Assembly (NCBI GenBank): GCA_015521175.1 | Contig: WAOR01000086.1 | Span: 1-33,420 of the forward strand | Direction: 5' to 3' | Origin: Thermodiscus sp. | GTDB taxonomy: Archaea; Thermoproteota; Thermoprotei_A; Sulfolobales; Acidilobaceae | DNA length: 33,420 nucleotides | Shown here: positions 1 through 8,497 of the stretch, in pieces | Numbering within the stretch: position 1 is the first letter of the stretch | How the letters are laid out: the number at the start of each line of letters is the position of its first letter | The notes under the pieces: model-generated | The model's database searches: none | The model's input: only the letters and a program-made list of their open reading frames with translations | What the model was told of the DNA's origin: nothing | Position numbers and translations under genes: made by a program

Positions 1-1
1 A

Positions 2-1120
2 GAGCCTGCCGGCGAAGCCCTAAAGGGTATTCTACAGCTCCACGAGGCTAAGAGGCTTCTAATAGTCTCGGACCCGGTGATCTCGAGGCTGGACTTCTAC
101 AAGGAAGTAATAGAGGCCCTCGAAGACGAGTACGAGATCGAAGAATTCACTGAGGTAGAGCCAGAGCCTAGCATAGAAACCGCCGTTAAGGCCGGGGAGA
201 AAGCTAGAGGGAGGGACGCAGTCGTAGCCATTGGAGGCGGGAGCGTAATAGACGTAGCGAAAACCGCTAGCTTTTTAGCGAAAAGGCCCGGACTGAACGT
301 GGAGGACATCGCCCCCTTCAACCCTCTTGGAATCGAGCTCGAGAAGCCAGTCCTCATAGCAATCCCAACCACTGCGGGGACAGGTAGTGATGCGAGCTAC
401 GGGATAGTACTATCTAAGACCGAGCCAGGAGTGGGAAAAGTTAAGGTAGCAGTTGGCAGCTACGAGGTCATACCCTATGCTACAATACTAGACCACAGAA
501 TACCCGCCGGAGCCCCCAGAAAAATCAAAGCTGGAGCCATAGCAGACGCACTAAGCCACGCCCTCGAAGCCCTAGCAAGCACTAACTCTAACCCCTTCAG
601 CGACGCCCTAGCAGAGAAGGCAATAACACTCATACTAACAAGCGCCCCCAAAGCCGTAAAGGAGAACGATGAGGAGGCCTGGCAGAACCTACACGCCGCC
701 GCAACAATGGCGGGAATGGCCTTCTCTAACAGCGGGCTAGGCCTAGCCCACGCGATAGCCCACCCCTTAGGAGCACTCCTAAGGCTACACCACGGAGCCA
801 CTGTCGGAATCGTAATGCTGGGAGTCCTAGAACTCTACATGAGGGGCCCCCAGGTGTCGGCTAAATACGATAGAATCAAGCGCCTTCTAGAAGTAGTCTA
901 TGGGCTTCCAGAAAGGCCGAGTCTCCTAGACCACATAACCTGGCTGTACAAGGAGATAGGGCAGCCCACGAGGTTTAACGAGCTGGGAGTGGACCGGGAA
1001 AAGTATAATGATGCGGTTTCTAAGGCCTCTGAACTCGCCTATCATGACCCGGATATAGCGTTTTCACCAGTGATACCCTCCACCGAGGATATTCAAGAGA
1101 TATTATGGAAACTATACTAG
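2..1120 (+). CDS. Iron-containing alcohol dehydrogenase family protein, 5' truncated by the window edge
   Basis: The reading frame stays open from nt 2 (EPAGEALKGILQLHEAKRLLIVSDPVISRLDFY...), so the listed GTG at 77 is probably internal. Fe-ADH motifs: GGGSVIDVAK, IPTTAGTGSDAS, DALSHALEALAS, HAIAHPLGALLRLHHG. Confidence 0.9.
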   Translation, partial: EPAGEALKGILQLHEAKRLLIVSDPVISRLDFYKEVIEALEDEYEIEEFTEVEPEPSIETAVKAGEKARGRDAVVAIGGGSVIDVAKTASFLAKRPGLNVEDIAPFNPLGIELEKPVLIAIPTTAGTGSDASYGIVLSKTEPGVGKVKVAVGSYEVIPYATILDHRIPAGAPRKIKAGAIADALSHALEALASTNSNPFSDALAEKAITLILTSAPKAVKENDEEAWQNLHAAATMAGMAFSNSGLGLAHAIAHPLGALLRLHHGATVGIVMLGVLELYMRGPQVSAKYDRIKRLLEVVYGLPERPSLLDHITWLYKEIGQPTRFNELGVDREKYNDAVSKASELAYHDPDIAFSPVIPSTEDIQEILWKLY

Positions 1121-1148
1121 ATTATTATATAAAAACATTGGTTGTCGT

Positions 1149-2567
1149 CTATTCCTCTTTTTCCTTCTCTCCTCTTAACATATCTATTAACGGTGCTAAC
1201 CTAGATAGAACAAGCCTGCCTGCGAGATCAGCCATGTCGTCCGCGGCACTATTATGTTCTTGTATTTCATCAAAGAAAATAATGGAATAGTTATCACTAG
1301 TGTTCCTCGCTTTCCTCAATAGTTGCTTAACTATTTCCTTCTCGGCCTTTGAGTCGTCTAGTGGCGGGATGCTTGTGCCGAGGAGTTTGTTTAGGAAGCC
1401 GCGCGGGGGACCTATTCTTAAGCCTACGGAGTCTATGTAGATATTCCAGGGGTATAGTGCTTCATGGCTTCTACCCGTGTACTCTTGGTAGGCTTGCAAG
1501 GCGTCATCAAGCCATGCTTTAATAGTTTCAACAGTCTCCTCGTCTATCTCGCTCACACGATCAACGTAGACCTGGAAGGTGCCATACGCCGGGGGAACAA
1601 AGAACAAAGCCCTCCTACTGGGTGAAAAGCCCAACGGCTGCTCGACATACTTGTAACGTGCCAGCTCGCCCCACGAACTGTCCCATTCCTCTCGAGAGAC
1701 CCCTCCTCCGCCTCCTTCTCTAGGCATGTATACTAGGGCGGCTAGGCCCAAGTCTAGCCGGAGGCAAGCGTACTGCTCTAAGTGCGACCCAGCAGTATAG
1801 AGGCGTCTACACCACCACGTGGATGGGAGCTCTACCCTGTAACTGGCCGGGTACACATCTCCGAATTCCATGGGTTCTAAGTCAGACCTCTGCACAACCA
1901 TTTCTCTCCGGAACCCGTAGCCCTTCACACGATAATATGCGTCGGGAGGGCGTGGAGAGTGAAATCGTATGATGTGAGTAGCCGGTAACACTAGTTTGCC
2001 TTCTGGGCCCTTGTCCCCGGACTTGTACTCGAGGATGTATCTTATCGTGTATTTTCCGGCCTGAGAGACGATGAACAGGTGTTTCTGCAATACGCAGGCG
2101 TCCTCTTCCGGATCCTCCTCCCCCGACAGCTCCACCACGTCTATGCTAGACGCCACAGGAGAGGGTATAACGCGGGCGGCGAACTGGTTAGACCGGAGAA
2201 GCTCGAAGTACCTGTCGCAAACCCTAATAGTGACCTGGTAGAAGCCGGGTAGGGTCTGCTTCACCCCTACTATATCGACTGTGAAAAGGGTGCTCCTATA
2301 CGTGCACCTATAAACCATCTCGTAGAACTCGTACTCATTAGTGAGAACCGTGCAGCCGAAACGATTGAGCGCTAGCTTCACGCATTCGAGGAATCTCCTA
2401 GAAGGACTTGATAGTACCGTGTCCAGGTTGAAGAGTAGCCTCGTCTTTACAGCCTTGTCCCCGAGCTCCATGAGTTCCTCAACGCACTCTTCCAGCCTCC
2501 AGCTGGTCTCATTGTCATAGAAGACTCCCGTCAAGATCCTATTGATAACGTACTCCAATCCTATCAC
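1149..2567 (-). CDS. Unrecognised 472-aa protein, second large gene of an orphan pair
   Basis: Long ORF with GTG start; begins 5 nt after the stop of the upstream 563-aa ORF on the same strand; no family recognised. Confidence 0.8.
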   Translation of the reverse strand: MIGLEYVINRILTGVFYDNETSWRLEECVEELMELGDKAVKTRLLFNLDTVLSSPSRRFLECVKLALNRFGCTVLTNEYEFYEMVYRCTYRSTLFTVDIVGVKQTLPGFYQVTIRVCDRYFELLRSNQFAARVIPSPVASSIDVVELSGEEDPEEDACVLQKHLFIVSQAGKYTIRYILEYKSGDKGPEGKLVLPATHIIRFHSPRPPDAYYRVKGYGFRREMVVQRSDLEPMEFGDVYPASYRVELPSTWWCRRLYTAGSHLEQYACLRLDLGLAALVYMPREGGGGGVSREEWDSSWGELARYKYVEQPLGFSPSRRALFFVPPAYGTFQVYVDRVSEIDEETVETIKAWLDDALQAYQEYTGRSHEALYPWNIYIDSVGLRIGPPRGFLNKLLGTSIPPLDDSKAEKEIVKQLLRKARNTSDNYSIIFFDEIQEHNSAADDMADLAGRLVLSRLAPLIDMLRGEKEKEE

Positions 2568-2571
2568 CCCG

Positions 2572-4263
2572 CTAAGGGTTCCAGCTATTCATTGTAGTAA
2601 TCCTAGCGAGGACAGGTTTGGGGAACCTTATCTCGGCCCTACCATGCTCTGGATGGTCTATGTAAACGCTGCCCTCTATTAGTACTAGCTCTTCACCAGT
2701 TTTAGCGGCCAAGCCTCTCGATAACGCATCTAGAACGTCGAGGGTGCAGGCTGCTCCCGTGGGTGACTTAGCGAAGCGGTATATCTTCCTTATAATGGTT
2801 TCTGCTTCTTCTAGGAATACGCTGGTAGCGTAGAGTGTTCCCGTGACTCTATAAGCTTCCCCATAGAGTGTATGATTCTCTAGCGTTACTCTGAGTATCC
2901 TCGACGATCTCCACAAGTCACACAGGTTCCTTCCAATGCTTCTAAGGAGTGGCGGGAAGCCGTCTAGACTGCGGGGATCGGAACAGAGCCTCGCCCATTC
3001 CCTTGCTTCCCTAGTCCAGAGCTTCTCTAATACTATTGACCTCATTATCGTGTAGATGAGGTTCACAGGCCTGGTTACATTGACGACTATTTGGCGCTTG
3101 TCTATAATCCAGTGAAGGATGGAGGGTTTCGGGACTTCATAGTCCTCGAGCCTCCCCGTCAGGGCCTCATAGTATTGTGGTTTAATCCCCTGGGGTCTAG
3201 GTGCATCACTCATTGCGAGGAGGGGCTTATAGAGTATGCTATCCGCTTTAACTATTGAGGAAGCCTTCCTAACGTACTCTATTACCTCGCTATCATCATG
3301 TATGCCGGCCGCAAACCAGGCCCACTTATCGGCGAAGAGCATCGAATAGTCGACACGGTAATACTCGGTTCCACGCCTTACTTCTTCATCAATCCAGGGA
3401 AGTAGAGATTGCACCTCGGGGATTCCTATAGACACGCCAAGGAGGTCCTCAGAAGCCCTGAAAACACCGCGCATTATGGCCCTCTCGACGCTTTCCTCAC
3501 CCAAATCCTCCTCTTCGTCGATCTGAGAGAGCTCTCTAGAGATACGCGACTTAACAGCAAGCTCGACATAGTCGAACAACCCTGTCAAAACATTATCCAC
3601 AGCCAAGGCGATAACGGTGTTGTTATAGGCTTCATCGAGGCTCCCATCATACTGCTGTAGCACTTCTAAGACAAGGTCGCCTTGAACCCTTACCCGGCCA
3701 CTACCACCCTTATACTCCCACAGATGATAATCAAAACCCATTAACACGCGGAGAGGCTTCTCGTCGCCCAAAGCCTGGCACATAAACCCTAGCATCGAGA
3801 TGGAAGGCGGGAGAATATGCACAAAGAATTTACCAGTGGGCCTATCAACGCCAACCACAGCAACTCTCACAAGTGGACTGCGGTCGCTGAACGCTGCGGT
3901 GTTGAGAATGTCGCCTAACGAGTCCCTCAAGGCCCTAATAAGCCAAGGACCTGGACCCTCGTTCTCGAGGGTAACGCCGATTAGCCTAAACGGGCTGGAA
4001 AAATACGATTTTAGACTCGATATTAAATAATTTTTATCGAGTAGGGCTAGCTCTCTACTTACTAGACTAGCTACAATATAGTCTCCAACCCTGCCTACAC
4101 GGAGATCGCAGCCCCAGCGGGTATCCATGATGGATAGCAGCCTATCAAAGTGGCCTGGAAGGAACAATTCTTTACCCGGACAATTCTCCGAGCGGTGCCA
4201 GTCCATATACCAACAATGTTTAACCAATTTTTTAACTTTCTGAATCCCCTCTCCCCCAGACAT
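2572..4263 (-). CDS. Unrecognised 563-aa protein, first large gene of an orphan pair
   Basis: Long ORF with ATG start and upstream GGAGG; tightly linked to the 472-aa ORF; no family recognised. Confidence 0.82.
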   Translation of the reverse strand: MSGGEGIQKVKKLVKHCWYMDWHRSENCPGKELFLPGHFDRLLSIMDTRWGCDLRVGRVGDYIVASLVSRELALLDKNYLISSLKSYFSSPFRLIGVTLENEGPGPWLIRALRDSLGDILNTAAFSDRSPLVRVAVVGVDRPTGKFFVHILPPSISMLGFMCQALGDEKPLRVLMGFDYHLWEYKGGSGRVRVQGDLVLEVLQQYDGSLDEAYNNTVIALAVDNVLTGLFDYVELAVKSRISRELSQIDEEEDLGEESVERAIMRGVFRASEDLLGVSIGIPEVQSLLPWIDEEVRRGTEYYRVDYSMLFADKWAWFAAGIHDDSEVIEYVRKASSIVKADSILYKPLLAMSDAPRPQGIKPQYYEALTGRLEDYEVPKPSILHWIIDKRQIVVNVTRPVNLIYTIMRSIVLEKLWTREAREWARLCSDPRSLDGFPPLLRSIGRNLCDLWRSSRILRVTLENHTLYGEAYRVTGTLYATSVFLEEAETIIRKIYRFAKSPTGAACTLDVLDALSRGLAAKTGEELVLIEGSVYIDHPEHGRAEIRFPKPVLARITTMNSWNP

Positions 4264-4371
4264 ACCAAATACCCTCCAAGCCCTGCGCTAATCCGAAATG
4301 CTTCTAATAGACAGGCGCTAAGCCACACATATCACCGAGGCGAAGCTAGAATGATAAGAGGGGTCCGGGGG

Positions 4372-4521
4372 CTAATCCACCGGCTTCCCCCCTTGAATAT
4401 AGAGATACTCCACCTCTACCCGAATCTCTCCCCTTTCGACGATGGACTCGACCCTCTCGCCACGGACCGAGGAACTCGAGGACTTACGGCCGACCCGGAC
4501 CGCTCTAGCTACTCCCTTCAT
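4372..4521 (-). CDS. Small 49-aa ORF, possible leader gene of the orphan pair (not in the supplied ORF track)
   Basis: MKGVARAVRVGRKSSSSSVRGERVESIVERGEIRVEVEYLYIQGGKPVD*. SD-like GAGGAG 6 nt upstream of ATG; TATA-like GATATAAG about 55 nt upstream. Confidence 0.6.
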   Translation of the reverse strand: MKGVARAVRVGRKSSSSSVRGERVESIVERGEIRVEVEYLYIQGGKPVD

Positions 4522-4571
4522 GGCATACTCCTCTGCCTGAAGGTCGGCAGTACTATAGGAGGAGGTCAGGG

Positions 4572-4580
4572 CTTATATCT
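4572..4580 (-). promoter_or_regulatory. Candidate TATA box for the 4372-4521 / 2572-4263 / 1149-2567 transcript
   Basis: Minus-strand GATATAAG in an AT-rich spacer upstream of a small ORF with an SD-like sequence. Confidence 0.4.
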
Positions 4581-4680
4581 AGATTACTATGTGAACTGGG
4601 GGATTCCTATATCGAGTAATGTTTTACAGGAAACTTCTCCCTATCTAATAGATATTTAGCTTGTATAAGTTAATATTAAT

Positions 4681-4701
4681 TTTAAAAATTGTATTTTTAA
4701 A
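4681..4701. repeat. Perfect 9-bp inverted repeat TTTAAAAAT-TGT-ATTTTTAAA
   Basis: Read directly; arms are exact reverse complements around a 3-nt spacer. Confidence 0.85.
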
Positions 4702-4745
4702 TGTACAGATTCCTAATATATCGTATATTCAGCGGGTCCTATTCC

Positions 4746-4990
4746 TTAATCCAACGGATGCTGGATATACAAGCCCAAACATTTGCTTTTTTCCTCGATC
4801 AGCTCCATAATTCCATGATTCCCAAGATTCCTAATTCCTCCTGTACTCAGGCTTGAGCCTTGAAACAAACCATCGTAAATTATTTTACTATCTCGTATAT
4901 CATTATCGTCTTTTTATTCTTGATTTACACGGTATACTATTATTACGCCTTTGCAGCCTCTAGACTGATTCGTATTTTAGTGGATAGTTA
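4746..4990 (-). pseudogene. Decayed coding relic
   Basis: One minus-strand frame reads NTNQSRGCKGVIIVYRVNQE*KDDNDIRDSKIIYDGLFQGSSLSTGGIRNLGNHGIMELIEEKSKCLGLYIQHPLD*. Protein-like composition, but an in-frame stop and no good start. Confidence 0.4.
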
Positions 4991-5088
4991 ATTCCCTTAC
5001 TTACTCCTTAGGATCACTAGAGACGCCACACGAACTAATTGTCCTAGATCCGTTACTATCTGTCACGGTAGTAGTTTCAGAGGGAGGC

Positions 5089-6519
5089 TTGATAGCAGTG
5101 AATGGTAAATGTGACGTTGAGTATTACCTTAATAGTCTGAATGATGTTGGAATTGAGTATCGTATTGTAGAACCAAAATTGCCGGGTAGTTGGGATAAGT
5201 GGTGGCCTTACCCGCTAGATGCCTGGCCTCTATGCAATCTTACGTTTTACTCGGGCATTTATCAGCCGGGTAAGATTGTGGTCATACAGCCGAGAAACGT
5301 GAATGAGCTGAAAGAAGTAGTTTCGAGAGCCCGTAATCATACTGTTTGTCTCTTGCCTAGGGGTGGGGGTAGCGGGGTGCTCGGTGCCCTCGCCCCTCGC
5401 GACTGCTGTGTCTATGTTGACTTGTCTAGATTTGACTGGATCGAGCCCCATGTGGAGGAGGGTTATGTTTACGTGGGAGCCGGGGCTCTGCTCTCGCGTG
5501 TAGAGGAGGTACTCGGCGGGAAAGGTTACACGACTGGGCTGGAGCCGCAGAGTATAAGGGTTGCAAGCGTTGGGGGCTTAGTCAATACTCTCGGTGCTGG
5601 AGCTCTCCAGCCTGGGATCGGGAATATAGAGGACATCCTCATTTACGTGGACATGGTTGACGGCGGGAGTCGTAGGCTGAGGCTGGGGGACCCTCGCCGT
5701 CCTAGGGCCTATGGCCTTGCGGGGGGCCCATTCCTAATTGCAGGTAGCGAGGGTAGCCTGGGAATCGTGTATGGCGTCGGCCTGAGGATACGTAGGATCC
5801 CGCGGTATACTAGTAGTGGGACCTTTGAGTTCAATAGTATCGAGGACGCCCTACTTGTGGCTAGAAGGCTCCTGCAGTGGAACCAGCCAGCCCTACTCAG
5901 GGTGCTCGACGAGTATGAGGCCTCAACGCTCTATGGTGGGAGCGGGACCCTCCTATTGGTCGCCTACTATGACAATGAAGACCCGAGAGTTCCACAGGCC
6001 CTCCTCGGCAAGGCCTCCAAGATAGCGGGAGCCCAAGGCGGAAGGTCTACACAGGACATTTACGAGAAGTGGAGGGAAACAAGGTACGACTACCATAAGC
6101 TAGTGGAACAGGTGGCTGGCATCGGCCTATGGTTTGATACCATAGACGTTCAAGCTACGTGGCCAAGGCTACCAAGGATCCATAAGGCTGTAACCGAGAA
6201 GTTGCAAGCAACCAAGGGTGTCGTTGGGGTATTCAGCCATATATCACACTTCAACACTATGGGCGGATCCCTCTACACCACGATAATAGTTGAGAGGGAC
6301 CCCCAGGTACTCGCTAATGCTTGGCGTGTAATGCTTGACACGGTCCTAGAAATAGGGGGATCAGTGACGCACCATCACGGAGTCGGCCTTCAGAAACTAT
6401 ACTGGATACTCCGGGAGAGGCCCTGGGAGATAGAAGCCTACTGCAGGGTTAAGAGAGCCTTCGACCCAGAAGGAATACTGCAGGCTCACGGACTAGCCAG
6501 CGCCTGCAGGAGGAGCTAG
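5089..6519 (+). CDS. FAD-binding oxidase/dehydrogenase of the GlcD / alkyldihydroxyacetonephosphate synthase superfamily
   Basis: LLPRGGGSGVLGAL..., ASVGGLVNTLGAGALQPGIGNIEDI, LIAGSEGSLGIVYGVGLRIRRIP; C-terminal GGSVTHHHGVG as in AGPS-like proteins. TTG start preceded by GAGGGAGG. Confidence 0.85.
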   Translation: MIAVNGKCDVEYYLNSLNDVGIEYRIVEPKLPGSWDKWWPYPLDAWPLCNLTFYSGIYQPGKIVVIQPRNVNELKEVVSRARNHTVCLLPRGGGSGVLGALAPRDCCVYVDLSRFDWIEPHVEEGYVYVGAGALLSRVEEVLGGKGYTTGLEPQSIRVASVGGLVNTLGAGALQPGIGNIEDILIYVDMVDGGSRRLRLGDPRRPRAYGLAGGPFLIAGSEGSLGIVYGVGLRIRRIPRYTSSGTFEFNSIEDALLVARRLLQWNQPALLRVLDEYEASTLYGGSGTLLLVAYYDNEDPRVPQALLGKASKIAGAQGGRSTQDIYEKWRETRYDYHKLVEQVAGIGLWFDTIDVQATWPRLPRIHKAVTEKLQATKGVVGVFSHISHFNTMGGSLYTTIIVERDPQVLANAWRVMLDTVLEIGGSVTHHHGVGLQKLYWILRERPWEIEAYCRVKRAFDPEGILQAHGLASACRRS

Positions 6520-7574
6520 TGGGGAGCCCCTTGACAGACGCCGATATAATAATAGTGGGCGCCGGGGTCGTAGGCCTATTCACTGCTCTAGAAGCCGCCC
6601 ACAAAGGCCTAACGCCACTAGTACTAGAAGAGAGATCGCCAGGAGCAGGTGCATCGACGCGTAACGCGGGGGTACTCCACCTAATCCAGCCGCCCCCAGG
6701 CAAGCTGAGGCGCAGGCTAGCCCTCGAGGGGGCAAGACTCTACCGGGTACTAGCCGGTGGGATAGGCTACCAGGTCTACGAGACAAGACTGCTAATACTT
6801 GCTACCACGAGGCTTGAATCGCTACTCCTCCGTCCAGCCCTCATAGCGATCAGGAGGCTAGCACCGGGTGTGAAAGCGAGGATAGCCGGGAGAAGAGAGA
6901 TACTTAGACTGGAACCCGAGGCTAATCCAAAGGTGCGATCGGGGATCATAGTGGAAGGCTATGGAGTCGTCGAGCCACGACACCTAATAAGCAGGCTAGC
7001 TAGAGAAGCTGAAGCGCGTGGAGGCATAGAAACGGGGAAGAAAGTAACCGGGATCAAGTGCAGGGGCGATAAGGTAATCGTGGAGGCAAGCGATGGAAGC
7101 GAATACACGGCTCGTTACGCTATAAACGCTGCTGGTGCGGGGGCGGAAGTCCTAGCACGCCAACACGGGATAAGGGTAAGGGTCGAGTTAAAGCCGGGAA
7201 CAATGGAGATTTACCAAGACCCCAAGCCCAGAAACATTCTAGCGAGGATACCGACCACGTCGAAAACCAAGGGAGGAGCAGTCATACCCTGGCCGCAGGG
7301 GACCCTCTACGGCCCCGACCTAAGGGAGAGCCCGGGGGACCCCCAGCCATCGCCTGGAGCGGTAGCCGCAAAGTATCGCAGGCTAATTCGCAGGGACCCC
7401 AGAGGCCTACTCGAGAGGATCGAGGGCCTCCGGACGGTCGCCAAGCCTAGAGACTTCCATTTAATCGTACCGGAGCGTTGCCCGCGAGTGGTCCATTTGC
7501 TAGGCATCGAGAGCCCTGGACTGACAGCTGCGCCAGCCCTAGCCCGGCTAGCCCTCTCAAAGCTCTTCGGATAG
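6519..7574 (+). CDS. FAD-dependent oxidoreductase, DAO family (GlpA/LhgO-like)
   Basis: N-terminal ADIIIVGAGVVGLFTALEAAHKGLTPLVLEE Rossmann motif and GAGASTRNAGVLH. GTG start overlaps the upstream TAG. Confidence 0.85.
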   Translation: MGSPLTDADIIIVGAGVVGLFTALEAAHKGLTPLVLEERSPGAGASTRNAGVLHLIQPPPGKLRRRLALEGARLYRVLAGGIGYQVYETRLLILATTRLESLLLRPALIAIRRLAPGVKARIAGRREILRLEPEANPKVRSGIIVEGYGVVEPRHLISRLAREAEARGGIETGKKVTGIKCRGDKVIVEASDGSEYTARYAINAAGAGAEVLARQHGIRVRVELKPGTMEIYQDPKPRNILARIPTTSKTKGGAVIPWPQGTLYGPDLRESPGDPQPSPGAVAAKYRRLIRRDPRGLLERIEGLRTVAKPRDFHLIVPERCPRVVHLLGIESPGLTAAPALARLALSKLFG

Positions 7575-7579
7575 CGGGC

Positions 7580-8002
7580 CTACTCGATGGGGACCCTCTG
7601 AGCGGCCTTAACCATCTCTAAAGCCGCTATGGGATACCTCATAATTATACTATAGCTGCCCTTCGCTAGCACAAGCTTCCTCCTCATAATTGCTGAGAGG
7701 GGGTTAACCTTTCCCTGGATAATATCGAGCCAGTCCTGGAGTGTCGCCTCGAGCACGTAGGGAGCATCGGCCTTTGAGGCATCGTCATACCACTCCACAC
7801 CCTCACACTTGCCATTGTTCAGCTTTAGGACGAAGCCCTTCTTCCTACCGTTCTTCACGACGAATAGGATGGGCCAAACCCAGCCCCGGGCGCTCCTAGC
7901 ATAGGACTCGCTACGGTTGAGCTCTTTGCAATAAGCCTCCGCCCACTCCTTACTTGGAAACTTGGGCACTTCAGGCTCCCCCATAATTTTTAGAGAGCGC
8001 AT
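7580..8002 (-). CDS. SCP2 sterol-binding-domain-like protein
   Basis: Pattern ...LEATLQDWLDIIQGKVNPLSAIMRRKLVLAKGSYSIIMRYPIAALEMVKAA matches the SCP2-family C-terminal pattern. Confidence 0.7.
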   Translation of the reverse strand: MRSLKIMGEPEVPKFPSKEWAEAYCKELNRSESYARSARGWVWPILFVVKNGRKKGFVLKLNNGKCEGVEWYDDASKADAPYVLEATLQDWLDIIQGKVNPLSAIMRRKLVLAKGSYSIIMRYPIAALEMVKAAQRVPIE

Positions 8003-8045
8003 TGCCTATAACGTTTAACTACTCATTAAACTAGTTATTTAAGCT

Positions 8046-8442
8046 GTTACTGAGATCGGGGGGAACTCGTACCTTTCAATGCACTCATTTGTATCCTTTG
8101 GAACTCATCATATAGAACCTCTGCAAAGAAGTACCTCAACTGGCTCCTCGCCTTCTCCTATTATTGCACCACTGAACGGGTCAGATACTAGAAGAGTATA
8201 TTCTGTTAGCGAGAGTTTTGCTCTCTATCAGCGTAGATATATGTGACCTTCACCCAGATTAAGGCTGCTTAACACTTACATTTTCCTTAGATTCGAGGGC
8301 TAGGAGCTCCTCCAAGACAATAGGAAACCTGTCTGCAATGGATCCTAATAGGCGTCTCGCTACCCCCTAAGATGCCGTCGGGAAAAGGACTATCCTGTAG
8401 AAGGTGTTTCAGGAATACTGAGATGATTCTTGCAATATATCA
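8046..8442 (-). pseudogene. Frameshifted remnant of a protein-coding gene
   Basis: Minus-strand frames read in order YIARIISVFLKHLLQDSPFPDGILGG / VARRLLGSIADRFPIVLEELLALESKENVSVKQP* / AKLSLTEYTLLVSDPFSGAIIGEGEEPVE / RSQLRYFFAEVLYDEFQRIQMSALKGTSSPRSQ*. Continuity needs several frame changes. Confidence 0.55.
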
Positions 8443-8497
8443 CTAGAACTTGTTAGAACATAAACTATAAAATATCGTAACTATATGAAATAAATAA

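Noticed and set aside
475-801. 108-aa minus-strand ORF
   Set aside because: Antisense of the Fe-ADH gene.
4150-4659. 169-aa plus-strand ORF
   Set aside because: Mostly antisense to the 563-aa gene and the 49-aa ORF; no start signal and implausible composition.
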